DNA of 64,000 bases from Synaphobranchus kaupii (Eukaryota > Chordata > Actinopteri > Anguilliformes > Synaphobranchidae): assembly GCA_029718625.1 (NCBI GenBank), contig CM056380.1, positions 104,351,893 through 104,415,892 on the forward strand, written 5' to 3'. Within the stretch, counting starts at the first letter, position 1; each line of letters starts with the position of its first letter. The notes below the pieces were generated by a model, which made no database searches, had not been told where the DNA came from, and saw nothing but the letters and a program-made list of their open reading frames with translations. Position numbers and translations under genes: made by a program. Of this stretch, positions 1-11,482 are shown one piece after another.

Positions 1-179
1 GGGGAGTTGGCATCAGCCGAATGCTTGGCCATCAGGTGGTATTTAAGACTTGATGTGCTTCGATGGTAACTTAATTCACACCCACAAAAGACACATATGA
101 CTTTTGTCTTATCAAGCGAACCATTTGGCAACTGTTTAAATGAGAACTTTCCGTTCAAAATCTTGTTTTTACCATCCAT
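1..179 (-). CDS. hAT transposase N-terminus with BED zinc finger (partial)
   Basis: From an ATG at 179-177 the minus frame is open to the window edge. It begins MDGKNKILNGKF and then shows a BED-type finger: VICVFCGCELSY gives the Cys pair, and a downstream H-x4-H (YHLMAKH) the His pair. In hAT transposases and ZBED proteins this finger binds DNA near the transposon ends. The frame is too short (about 59 codons) to judge whether the copy was intact. A domesticated ZBED gene is possible, but the adjacent hAT terminus favours a transposon. Confidence 0.75.
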   Translation of the reverse strand, partial: MDGKNKILNGKFSFKQLPNGSLDKTKVICVFCGCELSYHRSTSSLKYHLMAKHSADANS

Positions 180-450
180 TTTTTCGTTCGTTTTCGTTTT
201 CGCCCGCCTTCACTCAAACAGTAACGTGTCTAGGCTAGCCTACTACCCGGCTGCTCCCAAACAGCGTGGCTATTGTTTTGTTTCCGGTCTAGCTAGATCC
301 GGTGTGGTGTTGTAGTTCTCTAACGTCACTAGTTGTTGCAATGGCATGTGAAAAAAAAACTACACAGCGTTAATCTCGCGAGAAAAAAAATGACGGCGTT
401 AAAGAGGGTTTGCGTTAACGCCGTTAATAACGCGTTTAACTGACAGCCCT
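1..450 (-). mobile_element. 5' end of a hAT transposon, cut by the window edge
   Basis: Read on the minus strand, the element begins at about 450 with a terminus of the form TAGGGCTGTCAGTT, followed by a stretch rich in GTTAACGC-like words, typical of hAT ends in fish. A BED zinc-finger open frame follows. The rest of the transposase lies before base 1. The target duplication cannot be tested because the other end is missing. Confidence 0.7.
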
Positions 451-521
451 AGAAACAAATATTTGTATTTTGGGTCAACCCTGTCTAGAGTTGTCTACCA
501 TTTTGCAGTTTCTGTGTTTGA

Positions 522-1676
<1,155 letters not shown>

Positions 1677-1785
1677 GGACTGCTACCACCTTGGCATTGC
1701 AAGCAATTTCAACTTCAGACGATTCTTCAAGTTTGCCCGTGTGTGTCTCTGCGAAGAAGAGATGCAAATCTGCATGAGAGACAAG
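1677..1785 (+). CDS. samhd1: SAMHD1-like exon B
   Basis: Flanked by TTGCAG and GTACGG. It encodes [19 protein letters not shown], then ARV, CEEE and ICMRDK. The leading Asp matches human D319. The second Arg of the RRFF word matches the allosteric residue R333, and the RDK motif matches R352/K354, which contact the allosteric nucleotides. All these ligands are kept. The reading frame continues exactly from exon A through a split Arg codon. Confidence 0.93.
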
Positions 1786-1884
1786 GTACGGTATATCACA
1801 ACAAAATATATTTTCAATGTACAAAAATGGCAAGTTACTCATACATAGCCTACAAAGTACTCTCAGTAAGTCAGTAATTAAAAT

Positions 1885-2050
1885 TTGCAAAAACTTGGCC
1901 TGCCGTTTAAAGTATTGATATCAAAATGAGGCCAAGTTACAACAAACAATATTGGCTATCGTAGCTCACACAAATTAAATTAGCTCTATTCCAAAGCAAT
2001 GCTACCAAATCTTTCCTAAATTATTTCATGCAACTTAGCCCTGTGTTTTT
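1885..2050 (+). repeat. Dispersed repeat, copy 1
   Basis: The block beginning TTTGCAAAAACTTGGCC recurs partially at 10190-10290 (same strand) and inverted at 10985-11160. The copies share the TTGATATCAAAATG and CCTAAATTATTT words. It flanks both sides of the intron between exons B and C. No coding content. Confidence 0.75.
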
Positions 2051-3818
2051 TCATGTATTGTGCTTTTAATTTCATGCCATGTTTTCGGCTATCACTATTG
2101 GATGGATAACTTGAAGGGGTTCTTCTCCTGACTTAATTTTCCATAGAGTTCAATAGGAAAATTTGTCAGGAGAAAAATCCCTTAAAGTGATCCATCCATA
2201 TCAGGGGCGGCTGGTGAGGTAAAAAATAGGGGAGGCTGCATTTGTTACGAGTGTACTAGGTGGTTGGCAGGGGGTGTAAATGAGGGGGGTCTGGGGGGCA
2301 TGGCTCCCTGTAGAAAATTTTGATTCAAATAACCCTTAAATGGTGATACAGAATCACTATTAAATGGTTCATCCTGGTGATTTTGTCAGTTCCAACCAAT
2401 CAGCTGTCAAATAGCTCACAATTCATTCCTCACTCATCATTTGAATACCAACTTCAGTGTTGCTCCAGGTGTATTGGCAACAAAAATCTTACCATTAAAT
2501 GGGTGTAATGGTGCAGCTCTCTGAACATCCCTGCCTGTAGAATTCCCTATCCCGATATGGGTAACTTGTCTGTCTCAGGATCCTACACTTTCTCTCTCCA
2601 GAAATGAATGTTTTTCTCTCTCTCTACAAACTGCCTGCATTGATCAGAAAGGTATAGGGATATTAGCAGAGGTCTAAAATCCAGGTCCTTCCCAGTATTT
2701 TCTTCCAATCATCTGGATTTGCTAATTATCAATCTTCAGCCAGGAGGTAGAACTAATTGGTGAAATCAGCTGGTTGAGTTAATGGGTGGAAGAAACTCAT
2801 GGCAGAACTTTTACTTTATGACCTCTGGACATTAGCAATAGTAGTGACAAACGTGATTAAAACATGACAAACTTAGTCTTGCACATAACTTTGAATAGGG
2901 GTCCTAGTTAGCAGCAACTACAGCAAAAACACAATAGCTAACGCACACGTATTTGCTATTGCACAAATGTAATTCAATTCTATCAAGCTTCTCCAGCTAG
3001 CTAGCGAGCACGTAGCAAACGTATCAGATATATAGATAAGTTAACGTTACTTACTAGGTAAGTTAGAAAACAATTATTCAAGCTGATATAACTGTTTAAC
3101 CAACTAAAATGATCGATCATTCATTTATTTTAAATTAAATCAAGACAAAAATACCAATGGCCTGGTGATGGCTTTCTATTTTCTCCTACCTTCTCTATTC
3201 TCTCTTTGCACGTTATCTGGCTTTAGCTGTAGGATAGTGAGGGGACACGTTCGCATAAACGTTATAAAATGGAAGTTGTTGGCATGAAATGATTTAGCGC
3301 CTGTTAGTTAACTAGCTAGTCACCCAGCTAGCTATCAGATGAAGAGCAAGTTAAATAGATGTTTTGCTTGGTTATCTTCTAACATTACTGCAAGAATATA
3401 CATTTGTTCTTATACCGGAATGCGGTGGCTTTAAATGAGTAGCGAGTTCGCCTGTCGGAAAAAAGAACGGACCTTGTTTGTTTATTAAAAAATAAGGGGA
3501 GCGCAAATGGTGGGCGGAGTCAGAACATTTCGCAGATCTGAGTGCAATATGCAAATGAGATGTAATTTCTGTAGGCTACTCGCCCTGTCACAGGATGGGG
3601 ATGTGGCTGAGGCTAGCCTCACAGACAAGTATTTTCAATGTACTCTGCTCGGTACCATCTCATTCTACATGAGCCGCTTAGAGGTACTGTACTGTGAAAT
3701 GCTTTTGAGTGAGGCTGAACGTCACCCTCGGCAAAATAGCCTTGCGAGCCTAATGCGCATGTGTGCAGACCTGTTGAAGCAAAAATTAGACTCAGATGCG
3801 CTCTCGCTATAGCCTATA

Positions 3819-5575
3819 TAAACATCGAACAAAAAGTTGGGAAATTTGTGTTTGGTAGATTATTTCTCTGTTGTAACAATGCTTCTTGGCAATACATTTT
3901 ATACCTTTGGAAAGCCTGTTTATTTCCCTTTTAAATTGTGCCCCATTTGTAAGGAACATGCATTTGTGGGATGAGCAGCACAGCTGAGTATGTGGGTTGC
4001 GCTCATGTAAAATTAGCCAAATCTTCTCTGCCAATGCCAAACAGCTTATTCTGCTGTTGCTATTGACTCTTGTTTGGTGTTGTTTGGTGGATTGGATGAT
4101 TGAAGTCTATCAGTAACAAGGAAGAAACAAGACATATTGGCAATTTTACAATTTATTCATTTAACAAACAGTCAGGAGCCTCAGTAGCGTGTGGAAGAAC
4201 CATACACAGCCACAACAGCCTGGCACCTCCTCCTCATGCTGGTCACCAGCCTGGTCACACACTGCTGTGGGATGGCATTCCACTCCTCAACCAGGATTTG
4301 TCGCAAGTCAGCCAACGTGGTTGTTTTGGTCACTCTAGCACGAACAGCACGCCCCAGCTGATCCCACAAGTGTTCAATTGGGTTGAGGTCAGGACTGTTG
4401 GCAGGCCATTCCATTCTCTGTACTCCCAAATTCTGGAGGTAGTCTCTGATAAACCCGCACTGTGGGGGCGAGCGTTGTCATCTTGGAGGATGGAGTTCGG
4501 TCCCAGACTGTGGAGATATGGGATTGCCACTGGTTGCAGAATCTCATCTCGATATCTCTCTGCATTGAGATAGCCTCCAATGATGACAAGCCTCGTTTTT
4601 CCAGTGATGGAGATGCCGCCCCACACCATCACACTGCCTCCACCAAAAGGTGTTACTCTATCGGTGCAGCAATCAGCATAGCGTTCTCCCCGTCTTTTCC
4701 ACACTTTGACCCTACGATCCAACTTCCGTAGGCAGAATCTGGACTCATCGCTGAACATAACGTTCCTCAACATGTTCAGGTTCCAGTGCAGGTGTTGCCG
4801 ACACCAGCGCAAACGGGCCTGACGGTGAAGGGCAGTCATGGCAGGCCTCCTGGCAGCCCTATGAGCCCAGAGATTGGCTGCGTGCAGTCTGTTCCGGATT
4901 GTCTGGGCCGAAAGCCGTGTGCCATATCGTCCTGCAAACCTTGACTGCAAATCTGTAGAAGACAGCCTACGGTTCCTAAGTGCTGAAAGGGTGAGGAACC
5001 GGTCTTCTTGGGGTGTCGTCTTCTTGGGACGCCCACTTCGCGGTCTGTCAATGACATCCCCCGTTTCATGGAACTTGGCCTTCAGTTTGGAGATGGTACT
5101 AGGGCTCACTCCAAATGATGCCGCAACTTGTTTTTGTGGAACACCAGCTTGAAGTTGCCCTATCGCACGGGCCTTATCGAGATCAGACAAACGTGGCATG
5201 CCGATTCTTGGAGCAGACACCAATTGACCAATGTAGCAGGGCCCATGCTCACAGGTGCTGCCAATCAGGTGCCAATCAGGCACCTGATTGTCAGCACCTG
5301 GGGGTACCGGAAGCTCAAAACAAGAGTCAATAGCAACAGCAGAATAAGCTGTATGGCATTGGCAGAGAAGATTTGGCAAATTTTTCATGAGCGCAACCCA
5401 CATACTCAGCTGTGCTGCTCATCCCACAAATGGCATGTTCCTTACAAATGGGGCACCATTTCAAAGGGAAATAAACAGGCTTTCCAACGGTATAAAATGT
5501 ATTGCCAAGAAGCATGGTTACAACAGAGAAATAATCTACCAAACACAAATTTCCGAACTTTTTGTTCGATGTTTA
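3819..5575 (-). mobile_element. Tc1-like transposon with long terminal inverted repeats
   Basis: Left end TAAACATCGAACAAAAAGTT, right end its near-perfect complement. The inverted repeats extend over roughly 200 bp (for example ATAATCTACCAAACACAAAT on the right versus its complement on the left). One transposase frame lies between them on the minus strand. The flanking TA duplication is TA on the left and degraded on the right. Confidence 0.85.
4181..5199 (-). pseudogene. Tc1 transposase, one frameshift
   Basis: Tc1/mariner transposase, which cuts and pastes the element at TA sites. From the ATG at 5199 the protein starts MPRLSDLDKARAIGQL. It then shows a paired-like helix-turn-helix (QKQVAASFGVSPSTISKLK), the GRPKKT linker, and a DDE catalytic core with FSDESRF and QDDNARPH. 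The frame is lost near 4450. The last acid (NPIEHLWD) and the C-terminus, ending [11 protein letters not shown], lie in another minus frame down to 4181. A shift of about one base in the loop after DDNARPH explains this. About 340 aa in total, normal for Tc1. The copy as sequenced is inactive. Confidence 0.9.
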
Positions 5576-6289
5576 TGTACCGAATTCTTATATAAAATTA
5601 TATATTTTTGCAGACGATTTTATTCATTTCATTTTTAATCCCTTTCGGAGGCTCAGCCTCCGTTAGCCTCAATGACAATCCGCCTATGATCCATATCTAC
5701 TGCATATCTGGCAGCAGAGTGATGGTTTGAGGCTTCTTTGATACCTCAGACCCTTGTTGACTTACAGCCATTTTACCAATCATGTATTCCATACTGTTCC
5801 AGCATAATTTACAGCTAAATCTAGTCCCATCCCCCAATTCCCATAGAGATCCATTCAAATGCAGAGACGTTATATAGTATCGCTTGTAAGAGTACCAGAA
5901 AATAAGATATGAAGTTTAGGGCATTTTGTTGTTGTTGGGTCACAGACATCAGGAAGTCATGGCATGCAAAGGATATGCCACCAAATATTAAATATTAAAG
6001 GCACAGTCAACTTAGTGTATATAAACTTGTGACCCACTGGAATTGTGATATAGTGAATTAAAAGTGAAATAATCTTTTAACAATTGTTGGAAAAATTACT
6101 TGTGTCATGCACAAAGTAGATGTCCTAACTGACTTGCCAACACTACAGTTTGCTAATATGAATATCTGTGGAGTGGTTAAAAATGAGTTTTAATGACTTC
6201 AAAGTGTATGTAAACTTCCAACTTCAACTGTATGTGTTAACGAGGGAAATGCACAGGTGGCTAAACCGCACTCCTGCTCCCTACCCCTA

Positions 6290-6480
6290 ACAAATAATAA
6301 TAATAATGCCTGGCATTTATATAGCGCCTTTATCACACTCAAAGCACTTCACAATGATGAGGGGGAAACTCGCCTCAACCACCACCAATGTGTAGCACCC
6401 ACCTGGGAGATGCAACGGCAGCCATTTTGCGCCAGAATGCTCACCACACATCAGCCGAGGTGGAGGGGGAGAGAATATTT
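6290..6480 (+). repeat. L2-type LINE 3' tail fragment or derived SINE
   Basis: An (AAT)n tract is followed by GCATTTATATAGCGCCTTT, the same 3'-end signature as the full L2 at 15660. The remainder (AAAGCACTTCACAATGATG onward) resembles L2-mobilised fish repeats. No coding content. Confidence 0.6.
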
Positions 6481-6649
6481 TTTAGCTAATTAAACTGGCG
6501 GATGATTAGGTGGCAGGTTGAAACAAACTGGTACAAACTGGTTGCCCAGGTGGGATGTCCCCTGCGAACAAGCTCGAGTTGGAGCACATTGCCTTCAACA
6601 TTAAATTGTTGACGCAATGCGGGACTTGACTCTGATGTCTTAGAGTGTT

Positions 6650-7128
6650 AGGAATTCTCAGACTCTTAAAAGAACTCTGTCTTTGTTTTGTGAGTTTACC
6701 TGTCTCTCTAGTGCAAGGCAGGACTCTTTGCCGTTTCAGTTTTTGTTTTATCCTCTTTGTAACACTGCTTTCATTTACGAGAGCAAGAGGTTGTTTCCTT
6801 GGTTTTTCTAATTTCTAAGCGCTGTAACTCTTGAGCCTTTTTCGCCGCTTCAGGTTGTTATTTGTTTGTGGCAGTTCAACTCTCTTTTTGAGAGCCTGTT
6901 CTAAACTCTCGTGTCCACGAGTTCGCCCGTTTGCTACGGGTTGTTTTGCGTTATCCCTTTGTGCCAGTCTTCCTCTAGTATTATCACTATGTGAGAGAAG
7001 AAGTCTGTTTCTTTTCTGTGTTTGTCTCTCCCCTACGAAGCTCGCTTCGTTTAGTGGTGTTTTTTTGAAAGCACTTTCAGATCCCTACTGTCGCGCCTGG
7101 TCCTTCGACCCAGTCACCTTACAGAATA
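6650..7128 (+). repeat. LTR and leader of a Ty3/Gypsy element (approximate)
   Basis: T-rich, non-coding sequence immediately before gag, ending with a primer-site-like TGGTCCTTCGACCC near 7100. The minus-strand Gypsy copy near 62.8 kb has the similar TGGTTCTCCGAACC at the matching place. LTR borders were not resolved and no matching 3' LTR was found. Confidence 0.45.
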
Positions 7129-8147
7129 TGAAAGCCTCTAGGGATGTGCCAGCCACAATGCCAGATCTGGGGACAATCCTCACGGCTCAGGGAGCAGCCA
7201 TCTCCAACAATGAGGAGGGCATTAGGGCCCTTCAGGCCTCCGTTCAGACCCTCCACACCCAGCAGGCGCAGTTCTCTAGCCAGCTTCGCTACCAGGGTGA
7301 CTGTCTGCATGACTTAGCAGACAGCATCCGCGCCCTGACCCTCACCACCACACCCCCTTCAGTCACACAAGCACCCGTCCCTGTTGCACAAGCACCCCCT
7401 GATTCCGCTGCTATCCTCATTCCACCGGATCTCAGGGAGCCTAAATTGCAGCTCCCGCTCCGCTATGGAGGGGAACCCGGGAAGTGTAGAGCATTCCTGA
7501 TGCAATGTTTGATTTTTTTAAAAGCACAGCCCTCCCGCTTCTCCACCCAGGAGGCTCGGGTTGCGCTCGTCCTCTCTCTTCTCACAGGCACTCCTCTCAC
7601 CTGGGCGGACCCCTTAATAAGGGCTAATTCTCCTGTTATGTCCACCATGGAGAAGCTGATCGAGGAGATGGCGTCGGTCTTTGATCATGACGTCTCCGGT
7701 CAGGAGGCGGCCATGCGACTGACCCGTCTCTGTCAGGGCACCGACACGGTGGCGACATTCTCCATCGCGTTTCGAGCACTGGCAGGGGAGAATGGGTGCC
7801 ACTTAGCTCCCTTTTCCTTAACGGGATTGGAAAGTGCGCTGCCAGTGCTCGAGCCGCCCGCCTCGTTCGGTGCTCTGGTGTCCACAGCCATAATAATTAT
7901 TGGACAACCGCATTAGAGAGAGAGAGAGGGACTCACAGGGGAACGCAGGGTTCGATCGTCGTGTTATTTACCGCTTTCTGCGGCCACTCCGTTTTCTTCG
8001 TTTTCGGAGGAGCCCATGCAGGTAGATGGGGCGGCAGTACGAGATCTCAAACCCACCAGGCAGAGGGACGCCTGGTGCCAATATTGTAGACACGCAGGGC
8101 ATGTCAGAGACCAATGTCCTAAGCTAGCGGGAAAAGGGGAGTCTCAC
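7129..8147 (+). pseudogene. Ty3/Gypsy gag, frameshifted
   Basis: Gag forms the retrotransposon particle and binds its RNA. The frame encodes a region of coiled-coil character (EGIRALQASVQTLHTQQ), then the conserved capsid start LREPKLQLPLRYGGEPGKCR and the core with AEnearby motifs such as LCQGTDTVATFSIAF. The frame breaks near 7800. A CCHC zinc knuckle (WCQYCRHAGHVRDQC) is readable in another frame at about 8066-8113. The same gag family is present on the minus strand at 58655-58957 and 62210-63026. Confidence 0.85.
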
Positions 8148-8234
8148 TAGGGGGATCGGGGCACCTGGTCAGACCGAACAACACCTCCCCTCGTACCCAG
8201 TGAGTAGTGCACCTGAGTTGGAGGAGGCACTCCA

Positions 8235-8560
8235 CCAGCTGCATCGTGTTTATTGATTCCGGGTCGGTCGAGTCTCTTATTGACATCAAGTGGGCTAGGG
8301 AGCAGGGCATTCCCTCACTTCCCCTCCTCCCCCCACGGCACTCGACGGCCGCCCTTTGGGCACGGGTACCATCCGGCAGGTCACCAGATTTCAAAATCTG
8401 GCTGTCTCATTCCTTGGCCATACGGAGCGGATTCAGTTTTTTTTGGTGGACTCACCCACATACCCTCTTGTTCTGGGCCATTTGTGGCTGGCTCAGCACA
8501 AGCCTCACATTAACTGGGGGGCAGAGGGGACGGTTATTCTCCAGTGGGGTCCCCAGTGCA
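8235..8560 (+). pseudogene. Ty3/Gypsy aspartic protease remnant
   Basis: CIVFIDSGSVESLI carries the retropepsin DSG catalytic triad (here FIDSGS). A second frame continues with ERIQFFLVDSPTYPLVLGH and WLAQHKPHINW, the conserved end of Gypsy proteases. Because the two halves are in different frames, the coding region is broken. Confidence 0.8.
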
Positions 8561-9016
8561 GACCCCACTGCTCTAAGAGTAGACCACTTACGTTCGGAGG
8601 TCCACCTCGCCCTTCTCCCGATTCCAGTTCAGACAGCGAACAGGAGGAGGGGAGGCCTCTCCTTGGGGTTCACGATTCAGTGACGCCATCTCAGGACGCC
8701 AGGGAGAGTCTTTCCTGGGACTCATTTGCTGATGGGCTCAGTGGCTGGGGGGAGGAGACTCCCCATTCTGAGATTGACTGGGACAACCGACTTGATTCCC
8801 TCTCAGACTGTGAGAGCACTCGGGGGGCAGGCTCTCCACTTTCTGTTGCCGGTTAATGTTCCTCAGCAGTATACGGATCTTGCTGAGGTTTTTAGCAAGT
8901 AACGCGCCACCTCTCTGCCACCTCATAGAACGTATGACTGCGCCATCGACCTATATCCGGGCACGGTTACTCCTAGGGGGGCGCTGTACTCCTTATCGGG
9001 TCCTGAGAGTGCCACG

Positions 9017-9492
9017 ATGAGACAATATATTGAAGAGTCCCTAGCCAACGGTTTTATTAGACCCTCTACCTCGCCGGCAGGGGCAGGGTTCTTCTTTGTA
9101 AAGAAAAAAGACGGTAGTCTCAGGCCGTGCATTGACTACAGGGGACTCAATGACATCACGATCAAGAATCGTTATCCCCGTCCCCTGATGAATTCGGCAT
9201 TTGAATGCCTCCAGGGGGCGTCTATTTTTCAAAACTCGATCTGCGCTGCGCCTACAACCTCGTTCGCATTCGCGAAGGCGACCAATGGAAAACAGCGTTT
9301 AACCCCCACTCTGGACACTATGAATACCAGATGATGCCATTCGGGCTCACTAGCGCCCCCCTCAGTTTTTCAGGCGCTAGTGAACGATGTCCTTAGGGAG
9401 ATGCTGGAGAGATCGGTCTTCGTCTATCTCAATGACATTTACATTTTTTCTCCTAATCTTTCCACTCACATCCTCCACATTAGGCAGGTTCT
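9017..9492 (+). pseudogene. Ty3/Gypsy reverse transcriptase fragment
   Basis: N-terminal RT motifs are clear: [49 protein letters not shown]. In a shifted frame come [20 protein letters not shown] and [11 protein letters not shown] third frame reads MLERSVFVYLNDIYIFS, where the YxDD box is YLND, so a catalytic Asp is changed to Asn. Two frameshifts plus the Asn make this copy dead. It stops at about 9492, where unrelated repeat DNA begins. Confidence 0.88.
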
Positions 9493-9937
9493 TAAAGGGA
9501 TAGTTCGGAATTTTGGACATAATGTCTCAATTACGACTTACCCATGATGTAGTTGATTGATGGAAACCATTTTCAGCTAATTCCATGCTGTTCCTTCTTT
9601 TGGACATACACACATTGCTAATGCTAGCGCAACTCTATGGTAACCGGTAGCATTCACTACCAAACGCACTTAAACACTCCACAGTGCACCCAAAGCAAAT
9701 AAAATACGACGACAGTCACCCTGGGTTATTTTGAGTGTTTATACCATCATTTTTGAAGTCAAACTATCGTTGAATCCTTTAGTTTGTGCTGACCTATATT
9801 CTCTGTGGAAGTACGGCGGCGGAGCAAACGTGGCCATTGCAACTTGGTGCTCTTCTTTGTTGTTGTAGTCGACCAGTGCCGGCACAACATTTGTAGGTAA
9901 CGTAAAGTATCACTCCGCCGCCTATTACGGCGCTCAC
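9493..9937. repeat. Unclassified repeat or MITE fragment inside the Gypsy pol
   Basis: Begins TTAAAGGGATAGTTCGGAA, a start I have seen in fish MITEs with TTAA targets (from memory, not checked). It replaces rather than merely splits the pol region, since about 150 codons of pol are missing between its two flanks. No coding content. Confidence 0.5.
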
Positions 9938-10078
9938 TAAAAAGACCTCTCCCTCCCGGTTTCTATGGAATTCGAGGGCCGAAACGGCGTTTTCTGAGTT
10001 AAAAAAGCATTTAAGTTCCGAGCCAATTCATATCACGCCAAACCCCTCCCTTCCCTTCGTGGTAGTGGACGCTTCTAT
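9938..10078 (+). pseudogene. Ty3/Gypsy RT-RNase H connection fragment
   Basis: Reads LTKKTSPSRFLW, then AETAFSELKKHLSSEP and LPFVVVDAS. This is the connection between RT and RNase H in Gypsy pol; the usual ending is PFxVExDAS. The fragment ends where an inverted integrase piece starts. Confidence 0.75.
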
Positions 10079-10200
10079 TGTCTGGTTGGTGCACTCGGTC
10101 TGCCCATTAGTCTCCGGGTGGAAACCATAGGATAAGCTGACGAGGCACCAAGCACAGACCAGAACTTGGCGGCGAACTGGGGTCCAACTTGCAAAAACTA
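10079..10200 (-). pseudogene. Inverted Ty3/Gypsy integrase fragment
   Basis: The minus frame contains SLSYGFHPETNGQTECTNQ, the highly conserved integrase core segment (usual form GFHPQTNGQTERxNQ) that carries the third acidic residue position. It lies opposite in strand to the adjoining pol fragment, so the locus was rearranged by an inversion or a second insertion. Confidence 0.75.
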
Positions 10201-10290
10201 GGCCTGCCTTTAAAAGTATTGATATCAAAATGTGACCAAGCAATGCTATCAAAAATTTCCTAAATTATTTAATGTAACTTGGCCCTGTGT

Positions 10291-10984
10291 TCCTTAGTCT
10301 TACCATCTCAAGAGAATGTGGTCAATTAAACTGTATGTTCCACATTAAACTGCAAAATGAGAATAATTTATAGTGGAAATACTCTGATTCAGATGTGTTG
10401 CACTTAGAAATTAAACAGAAAAAATACTACACTATAGGGCATGTTTGGACAATTGTCTGCATCCACTGCTTTGGGTCTATGAAAAGCACAGAATGAATAA
10501 AATATATTATTATGTATTTATTGATTTGGAATATTTGGATTTCTATCAAAACCTGTGTGGTCCTACAGAGCATAAATATCCTTGTGTTCACAAAATTCTG
10601 TTTGCAAATATCACAACTATTATTATGTTAAGAAAATTAGTACTATTACTTATTTGCCATCGTCTGACCCACAAACATGGATACGTTTGTAAAAATGCTA
10701 TATGTACGCTATTTTCTAGGTAAAAATATTACTAATTTTTATCTGCATTTATTTATTCATCCCCCCTTTCTCTATTGTACATGATGTTTCTTGATATGTC
10801 TGTTTGTGAATTGTAAAGAAATCTGTAGCAGGTGTTAACATTTAAAAACATGTACATTTTCTAAAGTAAACTTTCCAACAAAGTATAACCATATCATTTC
10901 TGGAGTGTAATTATTCATCAACTGTTAAAAACATTAATTGAAATCATATATTGTTCCATGAGGCACAATCTCTTCACATGCTAA
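10291..10984 (+). other. samhd1 intron, no gene seen
   Basis: AT-rich DNA between two oppositely oriented copies of the dispersed repeat (10190-10290 and 10985-11160). Open frames here are short and low-complexity in composition. Confidence 0.7.
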
Positions 10985-11160
10985 GATGAAGAAACACAGG
11001 GCCAAGTTGCATTAAATAATTTAGGAAAGTGTGGATAGCACTGCTTTGGAATAGAGCTAGTTTATTTAGTGTGAGGTACGATAGGCAATATTGTTAGTTG
11101 TCACTTGGCCACATTTTGATATCAATACTTTTAAAGGCAGGCCTAGTTTTTACAAGTTGG
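10985..11160 (-). repeat. Dispersed repeat, inverted copy
   Basis: Reverse complement of the block at 1885-2050 (CACAGGGCCAAGTTGCAT, ATTTTGATATCAATACTTTT). Together they form a distant inverted pair inside one intron. Confidence 0.75.
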
Positions 11161-11226
11161 AATTAAGGACTTATAGACAGCGCTCTGTAGGCTATGCATG
11201 TAACTTGGCTTTTTTTATGGTTCCAG

Positions 11227-11318
11227 GAGGTGGGAAACATGTATGAGCTCTACCACACAAGAAACAACATCCATTGGAAAGCCTGCCAGCATAAGGTCTC
11301 CAGCGCTATTGACACAAT
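11227..11318 (+). CDS. samhd1: SAMHD1-like exon C (substrate-pocket exon)
   Basis: Flanked by TTCCAG and GTGAGT; ends with two bases of a split codon. It encodes EVGNMYELYHTRNNIHWKAC followed by QHKVSSAIDT. The Arg of TRNN matches the human phosphate-binding R366, and the Gln and Lys of QHK match Q375 and K377. The residue at the human Y374 position is Cys here. Y374 packs against the sugar of the bound dNTP in human SAMHD1, so this change is in the catalytic pocket. The frame is open and the splice sites are good, so I see no decay in the exon itself. Confidence 0.92.
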
Positions 11319-11482
11319 GTGAGTATATTCCCTCAAATAAGGACTAGAGAACATCTGGATTTTATTTGGATATATACAGAGTCCAAAATTAACACCCGCC
11401 AAGCACCAAATGCAGGTATAATATATGGTACATTATGATGTACTGTTTTATTGGACACTGTACTTCAAGCATGAAATATATA

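Larger units (their letters stand above)
2202..5688. mobile_element. hAT-type transposon with exact 8-bp target duplication
   Basis: The element starts CAGGGGCGGCTGG and ends CCGCCTATG, imperfect inverted termini of hAT type. It is flanked on both sides by the 8-bp direct repeat ATCCATAT (2194-2201 and 5689-5696). It carries no transposase of its own that I can recognise and contains a nested Tc1 element near its right side. Age order is clear: core repeat, then this hAT, then the Tc1. Confidence 0.85.
2098..6236. repeat. Tc1-type element with palindromic core, split by a hAT
   Basis: Pieces at 2098-2201 and 5689-5985 belong to the same palindromic core seen at 12340-12660, 21240-21840, 40627-40920 and 47400-47700. 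They are interrupted by the hAT at 2202-5688. The right end (5985-6236) is a Tc1-type terminal repeat ending CTTCAACTGTATG, like salmonid/fish Tc1 elements. No transposase frame remains. Confidence 0.75.
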
